A program made the position numbers and the translations under genes. Positions 1 through 5,930 of a stretch of 21,189 bases of DNA are shown here, piece after piece. The number at the start of each line of letters is the position of its first letter. The first letter of the stretch is position 1. The notes under the pieces were generated by a model. It saw only the letters and a program-made list of their open reading frames with translations. It searched no databases and was not told where the DNA came from. Origin of the DNA: a virus; the IMG/VR virus record IMGVR_UViG_3300009074_000043, positions 1 to 21,189 of that record, one strand, 5' to 3'.

Positions 1-83
1 GTTGTTTCTGTCTCTAGGTATCCGATGGAGTCATCTATCTCAGACTCTAGGTACGCTTTTAGTTTGTTTTCATCTATTGCCAT
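1..83 (-). CDS. Phage portal protein, N-terminal fragment cut by the window edge
   Basis: Only the first 27 codons are present; the frame is open to the left edge. The portal forms the dodecameric ring through which DNA is packaged and ejected. The peptide contains ESEIDDSIGYLETET, which resembles the start of P22-type portal proteins, where an acidic helix precedes the segment on re-use of a Glu-rich repeat. The ATG at 83-81 directly follows the large terminase stop codon (TAA then ATG, no gap), and portal downstream of terminase is the usual order. The identification rests on this short stretch plus position, so it is moderate. Confidence 0.6.
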   Translation of the reverse strand, partial: MAIDENKLKAYLESEIDDSIGYLETET

Positions 84-1340
84 TTATACGATCCATTGGT
101 TATTTTGTTGTAGAGGTTTATCCCATGAGGAAGCCTCGTTAGACATGCCGTCAACCACTGCACAGACATAACGCCAGGCATCTGCACCATGACTGTATTC
201 ATCATGAAGCGGAGCACCAGGCTCTTGTGTTGTTTGGTTAATAGCTCTTCTATAATTCTTTAAGCATTCAATCAGTCGTTTGCTTTTATCAGCATCAAAG
301 TAAGCTCTGCTAAAGGTCATCCTTGCAAGCTTGATGCCTGTCTCTATATCAGATCTAGGTATGATTTCAGTGTCCCATCCTAGCTTCTGCATTATCTCTT
401 CAGCACTTGTACCGTACTTAAAGTCTTTGTTTCTAGCATCATGGGGTAAGTACATCGTTCCCCAGTTGTGGTTTAACTTTTTCAACTGATCAGAGTAGCT
501 GTCTAGTGTCCTGTGATCGTCTTCTATGTAATCAATCACTCGGATCTCCGATAGTGATCTCTGGCATAGGATAATAGACATAGAATCATTCCATCCTAAG
601 TCCATAACTACGTGAGTCTTTAATAAAGCATCACTTGGTATGTTAGTTATACGTCCTTCTTCTTGCGCCAATCGTATCTCATTGTGATAGATAGCACCGT
701 CAGCCGCAGCTTTAGTGTCGCCTTCCCAGATGTTTGCATAGTCTTCTTTGTTTTGATCTAAACATCTAGCACGTTCAATCTCTAGTACTTGAGGAAACCA
801 AGGGTTATCAGAGTAGTTAACCTTCTCTATGCGAGCGTTAGGAGGCTTGTTAATGACGAAACGCTTGTAAGTCTCATCAGTGTCCATGTAAGGGTTAAAC
901 GTCACCCAGATCTCGCTACCAGGCTTCCTGATCGTAGGTATTAATATCTCCCATGATCTCTTACTAACTGTCTGTGCTTCTTCTACCCAAACAACCTCAA
1001 CACCCTCAAAAGATTTTATACTTTCAACAGTGTTGGTTGCTAGGCCTGCAAAGCTAAATTCTGTACCGTTGATACCTCGTATAGACGTTTCTATGACTTC
1101 GTAAAACTCTCCAAGACCTAAGTCTTGTATCTGATCTTTAAGCAGCGTATGAACTGACTGTTTAATAGATTTTTGAACTTCCCTGGCGCAAAGAATACGC
1201 ATGGGCTTTTCTGTACCTTGGATTAATAACGCTCTAGCAAAGTTCCATGACTTACCAGAACCTCTACCACCGTAAGCTACCTTAAAGCGATGTGGTTCAA
1301 ATAGCCATTTAAGTTTACTCGGGAACTTTTGATTCGACAT
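84..1340 (-). CDS. terL: Terminase large subunit (packaging ATPase and nuclease)
   Basis: This is the motor that pumps DNA into the prohead and cuts concatemers. The N-terminal ATPase half has Walker A GGRGSGKS (residues 24-31), Walker B VVWVEEAQ (116-123, catalytic Glu at the end of the strand) and a coupling motif WVTFNP (145-150). The C-terminal RNase H-like nuclease shows acidic residues in VVMDLGWND (Asp247), LPHDAR (Asp301) and SHGADAWRY (Asp387). At 418 aa it fits the Terminase_3/PBSX-like group. The ATG at 1340 is preferred; a TTG directly before it at 1343 would add one residue. The start overlaps the 3' end of the small-subunit gene by 26 nt, suggesting coupled translation. Confidence 0.95.
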   Translation of the reverse strand: MSNQKFPSKLKWLFEPHRFKVAYGGRGSGKSWNFARALLIQGTEKPMRILCAREVQKSIKQSVHTLLKDQIQDLGLGEFYEVIETSIRGINGTEFSFAGLATNTVESIKSFEGVEVVWVEEAQTVSKRSWEILIPTIRKPGSEIWVTFNPYMDTDETYKRFVINKPPNARIEKVNYSDNPWFPQVLEIERARCLDQNKEDYANIWEGDTKAAADGAIYHNEIRLAQEEGRITNIPSDALLKTHVVMDLGWNDSMSIILCQRSLSEIRVIDYIEDDHRTLDSYSDQLKKLNHNWGTMYLPHDARNKDFKYGTSAEEIMQKLGWDTEIIPRSDIETGIKLARMTFSRAYFDADKSKRLIECLKNYRRAINQTTQEPGAPLHDEYSHGADAWRYVCAVVDGMSNEASSWDKPLQQNNQWIV

Positions 1341-1638
1341 CAACGAACTCTATCTTAAGGTTGTTGCTTAGTGAGCCATCAGAAGAAGTTATATCTGTTT
1401 GACTTTGAACCTTTCCTTCTATGCGATCAAGAACCATATCAATGGCTTTTGTGTCACCTTCTTCAGCTTTTCTTACTAAAGCTTCCATAACTCTTCTGGC
1501 TCTTAACGCATCATCTTGGGTAATAATTCGGTTAAGTGTATCTTTCAGTAACCTATTCTTTTTACTAGAGTTTGTGTTTCCTTTATTAACCTCAGAACTG
1601 CGTTTAGCAGCTAAAGCTTTTATCTCTTCTTTATCCAT
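1315..1638 (-). CDS. Putative terminase small subunit
   Basis: The protein has 107 aa, is highly charged and mostly helical. Its middle part, including RARRVMEALVRKAEEGDTKA followed by IDMVLDRIEGK, matches the pattern of small DNA-recognition proteins found beside phage large terminases (a helical block, then the 'GD..A...L.DRI.GK' motif). It would recognise the packaging site and recruit the large subunit. It lies directly upstream of terL and overlaps it. No classical helix-turn-helix is obvious at the N-terminus, which is Lys/Ser/Asn-rich. The assignment rests on motif and synteny. Confidence 0.7.
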   Translation of the reverse strand: MDKEEIKALAAKRSSEVNKGNTNSSKKNRLLKDTLNRIITQDDALRARRVMEALVRKAEEGDTKAIDMVLDRIEGKVQSQTDITSSDGSLSNNLKIEFVDVESKVPE

Positions 1639-1644
1639 AATGGT

Positions 1645-2145
1645 TTAAAAATCTTTGCTCCAATTGAACATTAATCTTTTATTATAATCGTCTTTAGATG
1701 CTTCAGCATTTAAGTTGCCACCCAATATATTGTTTAGTAATGTTCTCATACTATATTCTGTATTGTTATCTGACTTTGTAACGTTTGCTCCAAAGTTGTT
1801 AGTATTGTACCCTAAGCTTTTTATAGTGTCTATTGGAGTCTTTGTGTATTCTGCATTTAGATTTCCGTACATACCTTTTAAGCTTTTATCTTGTTCGTCC
1901 ATCATAGCTTTAATATTTAGATTACCATCGCTATAATTAGCAAAGGCATAAGGATTAATTTTGTTTTCTTGCGTGGGTTGGTAAGTTGCTCCACCACCTA
2001 CGTTTAATAAGCCTCCACCATCCATAAATGTTGTGTTACCAACATTGCCTCCAACAACTGCTGCTTGTGGATTCATATACCCTTCAAACATACCTTGATT
2101 CTTTGGAGTGCCATACAATAATTCGTATATGTACTGGTCTTCCAT
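1645..2145 (-). CDS. Hypothetical protein, Gly/Asn-rich, late region
   Basis: This 166-aa protein is not recognised. It starts with a short helical segment (MEDQYIYELLYGTPKNQG). A glycine-rich low-complexity stretch (GGNVGNTTFMDGGGLLNVGG, about 33-52) and an Asn/Tyr-rich polar C-terminal half ending in FNWSKDF follow. The glycine pattern and its place in the late operon resemble internal virion or accessory structural proteins, but this is only inference. The next gene begins 7 nt after its stop, and the gene before it ends 4 nt before its start, so it is cotranscribed with terminase. Confidence 0.6.
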   Translation of the reverse strand: MEDQYIYELLYGTPKNQGMFEGYMNPQAAVVGGNVGNTTFMDGGGLLNVGGGATYQPTQENKINPYAFANYSDGNLNIKAMMDEQDKSLKGMYGNLNAEYTKTPIDTIKSLGYNTNNFGANVTKSDNNTEYSMRTLLNNILGGNLNAEASKDDYNKRLMFNWSKDF

Positions 2146-2149
2146 AGCT

Positions 2150-2479
2150 TTATCTCATTTTATTCTGGCGGATCATTTCTCTTACTTTCTCTATATCAAA
2201 GCTTTGTGGCATTGGGGTATTACCTGAGTTTCTCATTTTTTGTTCTATCAGTTGTTCAGGAGTGTGGAATGTTCCATCTATAACATTGTTTGGTAATGGC
2301 ATACCTTTTAAGTATCCTTCTTCAGGCATTTGATTCATCTTTTGTATGTATTCTATTGCTCCCTGATCTGGGTCTCCAGAACTATATATTTGATCTACCG
2401 CACCTGGTTGTGCCATTGCTGATCCACTTCCAGTAATCATTGCGATCAGTTGAGATAAGTAATCATTTATATTATTCAT
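2150..2479 (-). CDS. Hypothetical protein, late region
   Basis: This 109-aa protein is not recognised. It is helical at the start (MNNINDYLSQLIAMITGSGS) and then rich in Met, Gln and Pro. The segment LPNNVIDGTFHTPEQLIEQK recalls short adaptor-like proteins coded before terminase in some podoviruses, but no domain can be named. The ATG sits one base after the stop of the DUF1289-like gene, and GAAGG lies about 9 nt upstream, so translation is probably coupled to that gene. Confidence 0.6.
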   Translation of the reverse strand: MNNINDYLSQLIAMITGSGSAMAQPGAVDQIYSSGDPDQGAIEYIQKMNQMPEEGYLKGMPLPNNVIDGTFHTPEQLIEQKMRNSGNTPMPQSFDIEKVREMIRQNKMR

Positions 2480-2480
2480 A

Positions 2481-2648
2481 TCATTTGCCTTCTTTTAGTT
2501 GTTGCATTCTATATAGTCTTGCATCTCTTGATAACTTAAACCAATCGTCAATATCATCGTAGGTTCTTTTACAGCTTATGCACTTTGGTGTTCCGTCAGT
2601 GTCATCTACTATCTTACATATTCCGTTGCATGGTGAGTCTTCTACCAT
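2481..2648 (-). CDS. DUF1289-like small zinc-binding protein
   Basis: This 55-aa protein opens with MVEDSPCNGICKI and continues with a CISCKRTYDDIDDW segment. Four cysteines (7, 11, 23, 26), the leading 'SPC.G.C' and the 'C..C.RT.d.I..W..L' pattern match DUF1289, a bacterial family of small cysteine-rich proteins of unknown function. The C-terminus (RDARLYRMQQLKEG) fits the helix after the cysteines in that family. A structural zinc site is likely. The gene sits between a 37-aa basic minigene and the 109-aa protein, with spacings of a few bases on both sides. Confidence 0.7.
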   Translation of the reverse strand: MVEDSPCNGICKIVDDTDGTPKCISCKRTYDDIDDWFKLSRDARLYRMQQLKEGK

Positions 2649-2652
2649 TTAA

Positions 2653-2766
2653 CTATTTTTTTCTTTTCTTTACTTTTACGCATTTATCTTTACCTTTTTT
2701 TGTCCCTGCAAATTTGTACCCTTTCCAACAGGCTTTACCATCAACGCCTTTTTTCTTTGCAGTCAT
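2653..2766 (-). CDS. Basic minigene with ACWKGYK-type motif
   Basis: This 37-aa lysine-rich protein contains GKACWKGYKFAGTKKGKDKC. The pattern 'ACW.GY...G.KK......C' occurs in short uncharacterised proteins coded near structural genes of marine phages. It has 14 Lys in 37 residues and two Cys, so nucleic-acid or metal binding is possible but unproven. The ATG overlaps the stop of the preceding 30-aa ORF (ATGA), and GGAG lies 7 nt upstream inside that ORF, which supports real coupled translation. Confidence 0.65.
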   Translation of the reverse strand: MTAKKKGVDGKACWKGYKFAGTKKGKDKCVKVKKRKK

Positions 2767-2855
2767 ACACAATCTCCAATTGCTTCAAACCATCTTCTTA
2801 ATTCTTCAAGTTTATCCTCGTAAGCTTTTGGCTCTTGATCAGATGTACTCTCCAC
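2763..2855 (-). CDS. 30-aa minigene with GTG start
   Basis: A short acidic helical peptide (MESTSDQEPKAYEDKLEELR, then RWFEAIGDCV). The GTG start is supported by AAGGA 6 nt upstream, and the stop overlaps the ATG of the next minigene (ATGA). It overlaps the 3' end of the 49-aa gene before it by 17 nt. No family is recognised. The amphipathic helix and the clean ribosome site argue that it is translated, perhaps mainly to couple its neighbours. Confidence 0.5.
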   Translation of the reverse strand: MESTSDQEPKAYEDKLEELRRWFEAIGDCV

Positions 2856-2988
2856 GTTGTATCCTTATTGGTCCAATATTAATTAAAAAGTATGCTACTG
2901 GCTTTATATCTCCATCTTCGTACTCTATCTCTGCTTCGTAAAACTCAAAACCTAGGTTTAAGCCCCAATATATATAGCAGGACCACAT
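2839..2988 (-). CDS. 49-aa hypothetical protein
   Basis: Starts MWSCYIYWGLNLGFEFYEAE and continues with alternating charged and hydrophobic residues (IEYEDGDIKPVAYFLINIGP), suggesting a small beta-rich fold. It is not recognised. The ATG overlaps the stop of the 19-aa minigene before it (TAATG), a termination-reinitiation arrangement seen repeatedly in this genome. The protein-like residue pattern makes a real gene likely despite its length. Confidence 0.6.
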   Translation of the reverse strand: MWSCYIYWGLNLGFEFYEAEIEYEDGDIKPVAYFLINIGPIRIQRGEYI

Positions 2989-3047
2989 TACTTTTTCTTA
3001 CCTCTACCGTAACCACCTTTACCTTTCTTTTTTCCACCACATTTCAT
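2988..3047 (-). CDS. 19-aa Gly/Lys-rich minigene, first gene after the late terminator
   Basis: Encodes a strongly basic peptide made almost only of Lys and Gly (MKCGGKKKGKGGYGRGKKK). The ATG has a good ribosome site (GGAG, spacing 6), and the TAA overlaps the next start (TAATG). It begins 15 nt after the U-tract of the terminator, so it would be the first late gene expressed after antitermination. A nucleic-acid-binding role is possible from composition only; it may also serve as a leader that couples translation. Confidence 0.5.
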   Translation of the reverse strand: MKCGGKKKGKGGYGRGKKK

Positions 3048-3062
3048 AATAATCTCCGTAAC

Positions 3063-3088
3063 AAAAAAAAGACCCACCGAAGTGGGCC
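3063..3088 (-). terminator. Rho-independent terminator in front of the late genes
   Basis: Read on the minus strand, the 7-bp stem GGCCCAC/GTGGGTC (one G-T pair) closes a TTCG tetraloop and is followed directly by eight T residues (3070-3063). This is a strong intrinsic terminator. It ends the left early operon and also lies between the promoter at 3157-3185 and the first late gene, so late expression needs read-through or antitermination here. Confidence 0.85.
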
Positions 3089-3100
3089 TACAAAGGAGTG

Positions 3101-3148
3101 TGGGATTTACGCTTCTTCAAAAGAAGAATTTAAGACGCAATAATCCCA
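3101..3148 (-). other. Structured leader RNA between late promoter and terminator
   Basis: Two nested inverted repeats are visible: an outer 7-bp pair TGGGATT (3101-3107) with AATCCCA (3142-3148), and an inner 6-bp hairpin TTCTTC-AAAA-GAAGAA (3113-3128). The element starts at about the predicted transcription start and ends 12 nt before the terminator stem. It could be a pause or antitermination signal in the untranslated leader. The pairing is visible; the function is inference. Confidence 0.45.
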
Positions 3149-3156
3149 ACAATTGG

Positions 3157-3185
3157 ATTATACCAAATTTTAAGGTAAAAATCAA
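3157..3185 (-). promoter_or_regulatory. Candidate late promoter (pR'-like), sigma70 type
   Basis: On the minus strand, TTGATT (3185-3180), a 17-nt spacer and a consensus TATAAT (3162-3157) preceded by TGG form an extended -10 promoter. Transcription should start near 3150, giving a leader of about 90 nt before the terminator at 3063. There is no room for another promoter between that terminator and the first late gene at 3047, so this is the best candidate for driving the late genes. Confidence 0.65.
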
Positions 3186-3187
3186 TA

Positions 3188-3421
3188 CTAATAATTCAAT
3201 TCTTTAGCAATATTTTTTGACCACATTTCTTCCTCTTCAAAAGAATAGTCATAAAGAGTTCCTTCTGCGTCACAGATGGCACTGTTTATATACACAACGT
3301 AACCACCGAAGCTTCCAACGTCTGGCTCTGCTTCTAAGTATTCTGTTTCATACTCAACAATTACAGGTATTTCGTTTTGATTTTTGTCGTACCCAATAAC
3401 TTCACAAGAATCTGTTGCCAT
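3188..3421 (-). CDS. Hypothetical acidic protein
   Basis: This 77-aa protein is strongly acidic and not recognised. The first half looks like a beta-rich unit (CEVIGYDKNQNEIPVIVEYE), followed by a Glu-rich tail (DYSFEEEEMWSKNIAKELNY). The ATG has AAGGAG at good spacing. It is the last gene of the left early operon; the candidate late promoter lies directly past its stop codon. Small acidic early proteins in phages are often host-protein inhibitors, but nothing here shows a target. Confidence 0.6.
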   Translation of the reverse strand: MATDSCEVIGYDKNQNEIPVIVEYETEYLEAEPDVGSFGGYVVYINSAICDAEGTLYDYSFEEEEMWSKNIAKELNY

Positions 3422-3438
3422 GTTATTTCTCCTTTGTA

Positions 3439-3738
3439 TTAATATCCGTGTGTAAATAGTTGCTCACTAGCATCGGCTTCAGCATTAAGTATTTCATCAA
3501 AATACTCAAAGATTACTTGATCAGCAATTTTAGACACATACATGCCTTTGAAGGCTTTATAATCTTTACTGCCATATTCATTAGTCACATACTCCCAAAG
3601 CAGACCATGATTTTCTAATATCTCATCTACTCTAGCTTGAATCCAGTCTTGGTTTCCTTTAAAAGTATAGCGATATTCCGCAATCCACGCATGGATTTTA
3701 GGTAAAACAACAGTTTCTATTTTTTCTTGATTAGTCAT
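3439..3738 (-). CDS. Hypothetical protein
   Basis: This 99-aa protein is predicted to be mostly helical and begins MTNQEKIETVVLPKIHAWIA. No catalytic motif or family is recognised. AAAGGAG lies upstream of the ATG at good spacing, and a promoter-like sequence at 3776-3803 could drive it together with the 77-aa gene downstream, separately from the rest of the left operon. It ends 17 nt before the next gene. Confidence 0.6.
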   Translation of the reverse strand: MTNQEKIETVVLPKIHAWIAEYRYTFKGNQDWIQARVDEILENHGLLWEYVTNEYGSKDYKAFKGMYVSKIADQVIFEYFDEILNAEADASEQLFTHGY

Positions 3739-3775
3739 TTTGTATCTCCTTTGTTTATTAATTACTACATAAACA

Positions 3776-3803
3776 ATATTACGCTCTTTTATATTAAATG
3801 CAA
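3776..3803 (-). promoter_or_regulatory. Possible internal promoter of the left operon
   Basis: On the minus strand, TTGCAT (3803-3798), a 16-nt spacer and TAATAT (3781-3776) lie about 40 nt upstream of the 99-aa gene, in the 88-nt AT-rich gap after the nuclease-like gene. The -10 is one base from consensus but the -35 is weaker. In DNA this AT-rich, chance matches occur, so this is a moderate candidate only. Confidence 0.35.
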
Positions 3804-3826
3804 GTCTTTTTACAAATTATTTTAAA

Positions 3827-4150
3827 TTAAGATAAATCAACAATTCTGGAGGTATATCTGCCGTTTTTTTCTTTCTTCCATCCCTCTACTAATATAGTCC
3901 AACCAGCAGCTCGTAGGAAGGGCAAGGCAAGACTTTCAGTTATTTTCTTTACTCTTGCACCAACATTAGAATAACTGGTTACTTGGATAGCTACCGTATC
4001 GCCATCTTTGATAGCCAATATATCTATTACCCCATAAAGGTCTTGCCTTATTCTTGCAAATGGATTCCAACGTTCGGTAATGGCTACTAAATCATAGTTC
4101 TCACTTTTTAGGCGTGCTAATGTCCGTTGAGTTGGGCTTGTCTTTGCCAT
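3827..4150 (-). CDS. PD-(D/E)XK nuclease-like protein with degenerate active site
   Basis: This 107-aa protein has the layout of a small PD-(D/E)XK (VRR-NUC or Holliday-resolvase-like) domain. A helix (QRTLARLKSENYD) is followed by YGVIDILAI with Asp43 and then VAIQVTS in the place of the usual E-x-K strand, and a basic helix (NVGARVKKI). The expected Glu and Lys are Gln56 and Thr58. Similar phage proteins with 'IDI.A......AVQ.TS' are familiar, so this is probably a family trait rather than a sequencing error. It may bind DNA without cutting, or use a variant site. Its start lies inside the end of the MGKGS gene, with an out-of-frame overlap of 50 nt. Confidence 0.6.
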   Translation of the reverse strand: MAKTSPTQRTLARLKSENYDLVAITERWNPFARIRQDLYGVIDILAIKDGDTVAIQVTSYSNVGARVKKITESLALPFLRAAGWTILVEGWKKEKNGRYTSRIVDLS

Positions 4151-4268
4151 GATTATCCTTTTTAAATTGTTGGTCGTTTGGTTTTTGACTAAAAATACGA
4201 TCCCAGTTTTCTTGTAGTTTTTTATCCGTTACTAATCCTGCTGGTCTTCTGCCACTACCTTTTCCCAT
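4101..4268 (-). CDS. Small conserved phage protein (MGKGS...NWDRIF type)
   Basis: This 55-aa protein starts MGKGSGRRPAGLVTDKKLQE and continues NWDRIF. The pattern 'MGKGS.RRP.......Y..NWD.IF' is shared by many short phage proteins of unknown function, normally 25-40 aa. AAGGAG lies 6 nt before the ATG. The C-terminal 15 or so residues run on in a second frame over the start of the nuclease-like gene, which makes this copy longer than usual. The basic Gly-rich start suggests nucleic-acid contact; the function is unknown. Confidence 0.7.
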   Translation of the reverse strand: MGKGSGRRPAGLVTDKKLQENWDRIFSQKPNDQQFKKDNHGKDKPNSTDISTPKK

Positions 4269-4509
4269 CACAGCTCCTTTTCATTTTGCATGAGTCAATA
4301 ATATATTTATGTTTAAAGTCTTTTGGTAAGTTTATGTTTTCTTTGTGTAAGCATCGTGTTTCTTTTGGTGTTTCAGGTATATGGTTTTTTATATACTCAT
4401 GGGCTTCAAAGCAAGATTTAAATGTGCCAACATAATGCTCTGCAAGACAACAACTATTATTACCTGCCTCATTACCTATTGCTACCATTAATATAAATTC
4501 AGCTACCAT
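4255..4509 (-). CDS. Small cysteine-containing hypothetical protein
   Basis: This 84-aa protein has six Cys (20, 21, 33, 53, 74, 80) and a hydrophobic N-terminus (MVAEFILMVAIGNEAGN). The hydrophobic stretch is too short to be a clear signal peptide. The pattern with 'VGTFKSCFEAHEYIKNH' resembles short phage proteins in which a 'F.s...A..yi' helix follows the first cysteines. Its last codons overlap the MGKGS gene by 14 nt, and its start is 8 nt after the secreted-protein gene. No function can be given. Confidence 0.55.
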   Translation of the reverse strand: MVAEFILMVAIGNEAGNNSCCLAEHYVGTFKSCFEAHEYIKNHIPETPKETRCLHKENINLPKDFKHKYIIDSCKMKRSCDGKR

Positions 4510-4517
4510 ATTTACTC

Positions 4518-4763
4518 CTAATAACTAATAATTCCTAGTGGCGTTGTTTCAATAACCTTTAGTTCATCACCATAAACAAATGTTTGACCGGTGTTGCTTG
4601 AAGTTATCTCTAACCCTTGTGAACCGTTTTGATCTACAATCACCCTAACCTCTTGTGCATTGTCTACAATAGTCAATTGACCATTATCAGGACTGAAGTA
4701 ATTTACTGAATCAGCTAAAGCTATTGGCGCACAAAACAATCCAACTAATAATATTTTTTTCAT
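4518..4763 (-). CDS. Small secreted (periplasmic) protein of unknown function
   Basis: The 81-aa product has a textbook signal peptide: MKK, a hydrophobic core (ILLVGLFCAPI) and an ALA-DS cleavage site at about residues 17/18. This leaves a mature beta-rich domain of about 64 aa (GQLTIVDNAQEVRVIVDQNG). The Cys in the core is not in a lipobox. Early export to the periplasm suggests envelope modification or superinfection exclusion, but this is inference. AAAGGAG precedes the ATG. Confidence 0.65.
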   Translation of the reverse strand: MKKILLVGLFCAPIALADSVNYFSPDNGQLTIVDNAQEVRVIVDQNGSQGLEITSSNTGQTFVYGDELKVIETTPLGIISY

Positions 4764-4777
4764 AACATCTCCTTTGT

Positions 4778-5071
4778 TTATAAATTATTTAATACCCATT
4801 CTAACATTTCTGATTCCTTGCCATACTTTTCTATCCAAGTCTTTGGGCTTGTATGAAACCCTCCTTCTCCTTGATGATGATAATGGCACAATGGTATAAC
4901 AAGAAAATCGCTAGACTTTTGTCCCATACCTACCCCTTCTCTTAGATGATGAAGATTGGCTGGTGGCGCATCAGTTATATCATAATATTTGCGGCAAATG
5001 CAGCAACCAAATTCTGACATTTTGTTTAGCCATTGTTTTTCGTTTTTAGTTTTAGATTTTTTCTTTGCCAT
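4778..5071 (-). CDS. Ref-like HNH nuclease (RecA-dependent nuclease family)
   Basis: This 97-aa protein begins with a basic helix (MAKKKSKTKNEKQWL). Zinc ligands C23-x2-C26 follow in GCCICRKYY, then LHHLREGVGMGQKSSD and VIPLCHYHHQGEGGFHTSPK. This order of Cys pair, LHH, and 'PLC..HHqg..g.H' matches the Ref/DUF968-type HNH family, whose P1 member makes RecA-directed double-strand breaks in displacement loops. In phages these genes sit among recombination functions, as here with NinB and, on the other arm, ERF and YqaJ. Its start overlaps the end of the glycosyltransferase gene by 20 nt. Confidence 0.8.
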   Translation of the reverse strand: MAKKKSKTKNEKQWLNKMSEFGCCICRKYYDITDAPPANLHHLREGVGMGQKSSDFLVIPLCHYHHQGEGGFHTSPKTWIEKYGKESEMLEWVLNNL

Positions 5072-5930
5072 TTTTTTTAAATTTCTCTGAAATAATTTTA
5101 GGTACTGTAGCGTCCCAGTTAATACTGTGGTGTAGCCTTTTATTGCTTTGACCCATTAGCCTTACTTTAACGCTAGATGGATTATACAGCACTGAGTAAA
5201 AACTTTTTACATAAGTGCCTGAGCCTAGATAAATGTCTGTTAAACCACCCGCATTGCTTTGAGTTGCTTTTTGCTCTAATCTTAATTGTGCAACTGTCAT
5301 AAACAAATGACCTTTGTTGCCAAAATAACAATAGGCATTTACATCTTCATTTATTCTACCTACAAATTGAAAAGGTCTGTCAGTTGAGCATAAAAAACTG
5401 TTCATAATTTTTCTTGAAATTTGACCTTCTATAAATGTTTTACTCAAACCGCTGCCTTCACCACCAATAAAATCACCACCTTGCGCCATACAAATACTGG
5501 TAAAAGATGTTTTTTTATAAAAATCTAGCATAATTTTAAATATGTTGTTTAAATTTTTCATGTATTTATTGGTTACATATTTTTTATTATTATCAAAAGA
5601 CCATCTAAAGTCAGTGTAATCGTCATCAAGAACAAGAAAGTATTTATAATTTAATTTTTTAGCAATACCAAAACAAGCATTTCTAGCAAATACCACTGCT
5701 CTTCTGTCGTTAAAGTTATCGCCTATGTCAAAAGTTTTTTCTGTTTCTGTTTTAGAAAATACAATAACCTGATCATCGTATAACTTAACGTATTTGTCAT
5801 AAGACTTATCCTCATCATCAAGCACAATAAAAATTTTGCCTGTGTAATTTTTATCTCGCAAAGTTTTGTAAGTGTAAACTCTGTCATGTCTATTATGACT
5901 TAAAATAAAAACACAAAAATTATTCAGCAT
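5052..5930 (-). CDS. TAGT-family DNA-base glycosyltransferase (GT-A-like fold)
   Basis: The 292-aa protein resembles TET-associated glycosyltransferases, which add sugars to hydroxymethylated bases in phage DNA. The N-terminal nucleotide-sugar part has ILSHNRHDRVYTYKTLRD and IFIVLDDEDK. A metal-binding triad FLVLDDDYTDFRW follows (Asp102-104). The C-terminal half holds GRINEDVNAYCYFG (191-204), the AQGG turn and LTDIYLGSGTYVKSFYSVLY (230-249), the block most typical of this family. No TET/JBP dioxygenase, base hydroxymethylase or base kinase lies in the window, so the acceptor base must be made elsewhere in the genome or by the host. Its start overlaps the companion gene by 11 nt. Confidence 0.75.
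   Translation of the reverse strand: MLNNFCVFILSHNRHDRVYTYKTLRDKNYTGKIFIVLDDEDKSYDKYVKLYDDQVIVFSKTETEKTFDIGDNFNDRRAVVFARNACFGIAKKLNYKYFLVLDDDYTDFRWSFDNNKKYVTNKYMKNLNNIFKIMLDFYKKTSFTSICMAQGGDFIGGEGSGLSKTFIEGQISRKIMNSFLCSTDRPFQFVGRINEDVNAYCYFGNKGHLFMTVAQLRLEQKATQSNAGGLTDIYLGSGTYVKSFYSVLYNPSSVKVRLMGQSNKRLHHSINWDATVPKIISEKFKKNGKEKI

Noticed and set aside
3101-3235. Plus-strand ORF with GTG after AAAGGAG in the late leader
   Set aside because: The peptide is low-complexity Asn/Lys-rich, lies in the leader hairpins and runs antisense into a real gene; the AAGGAG-like string is probably chance.
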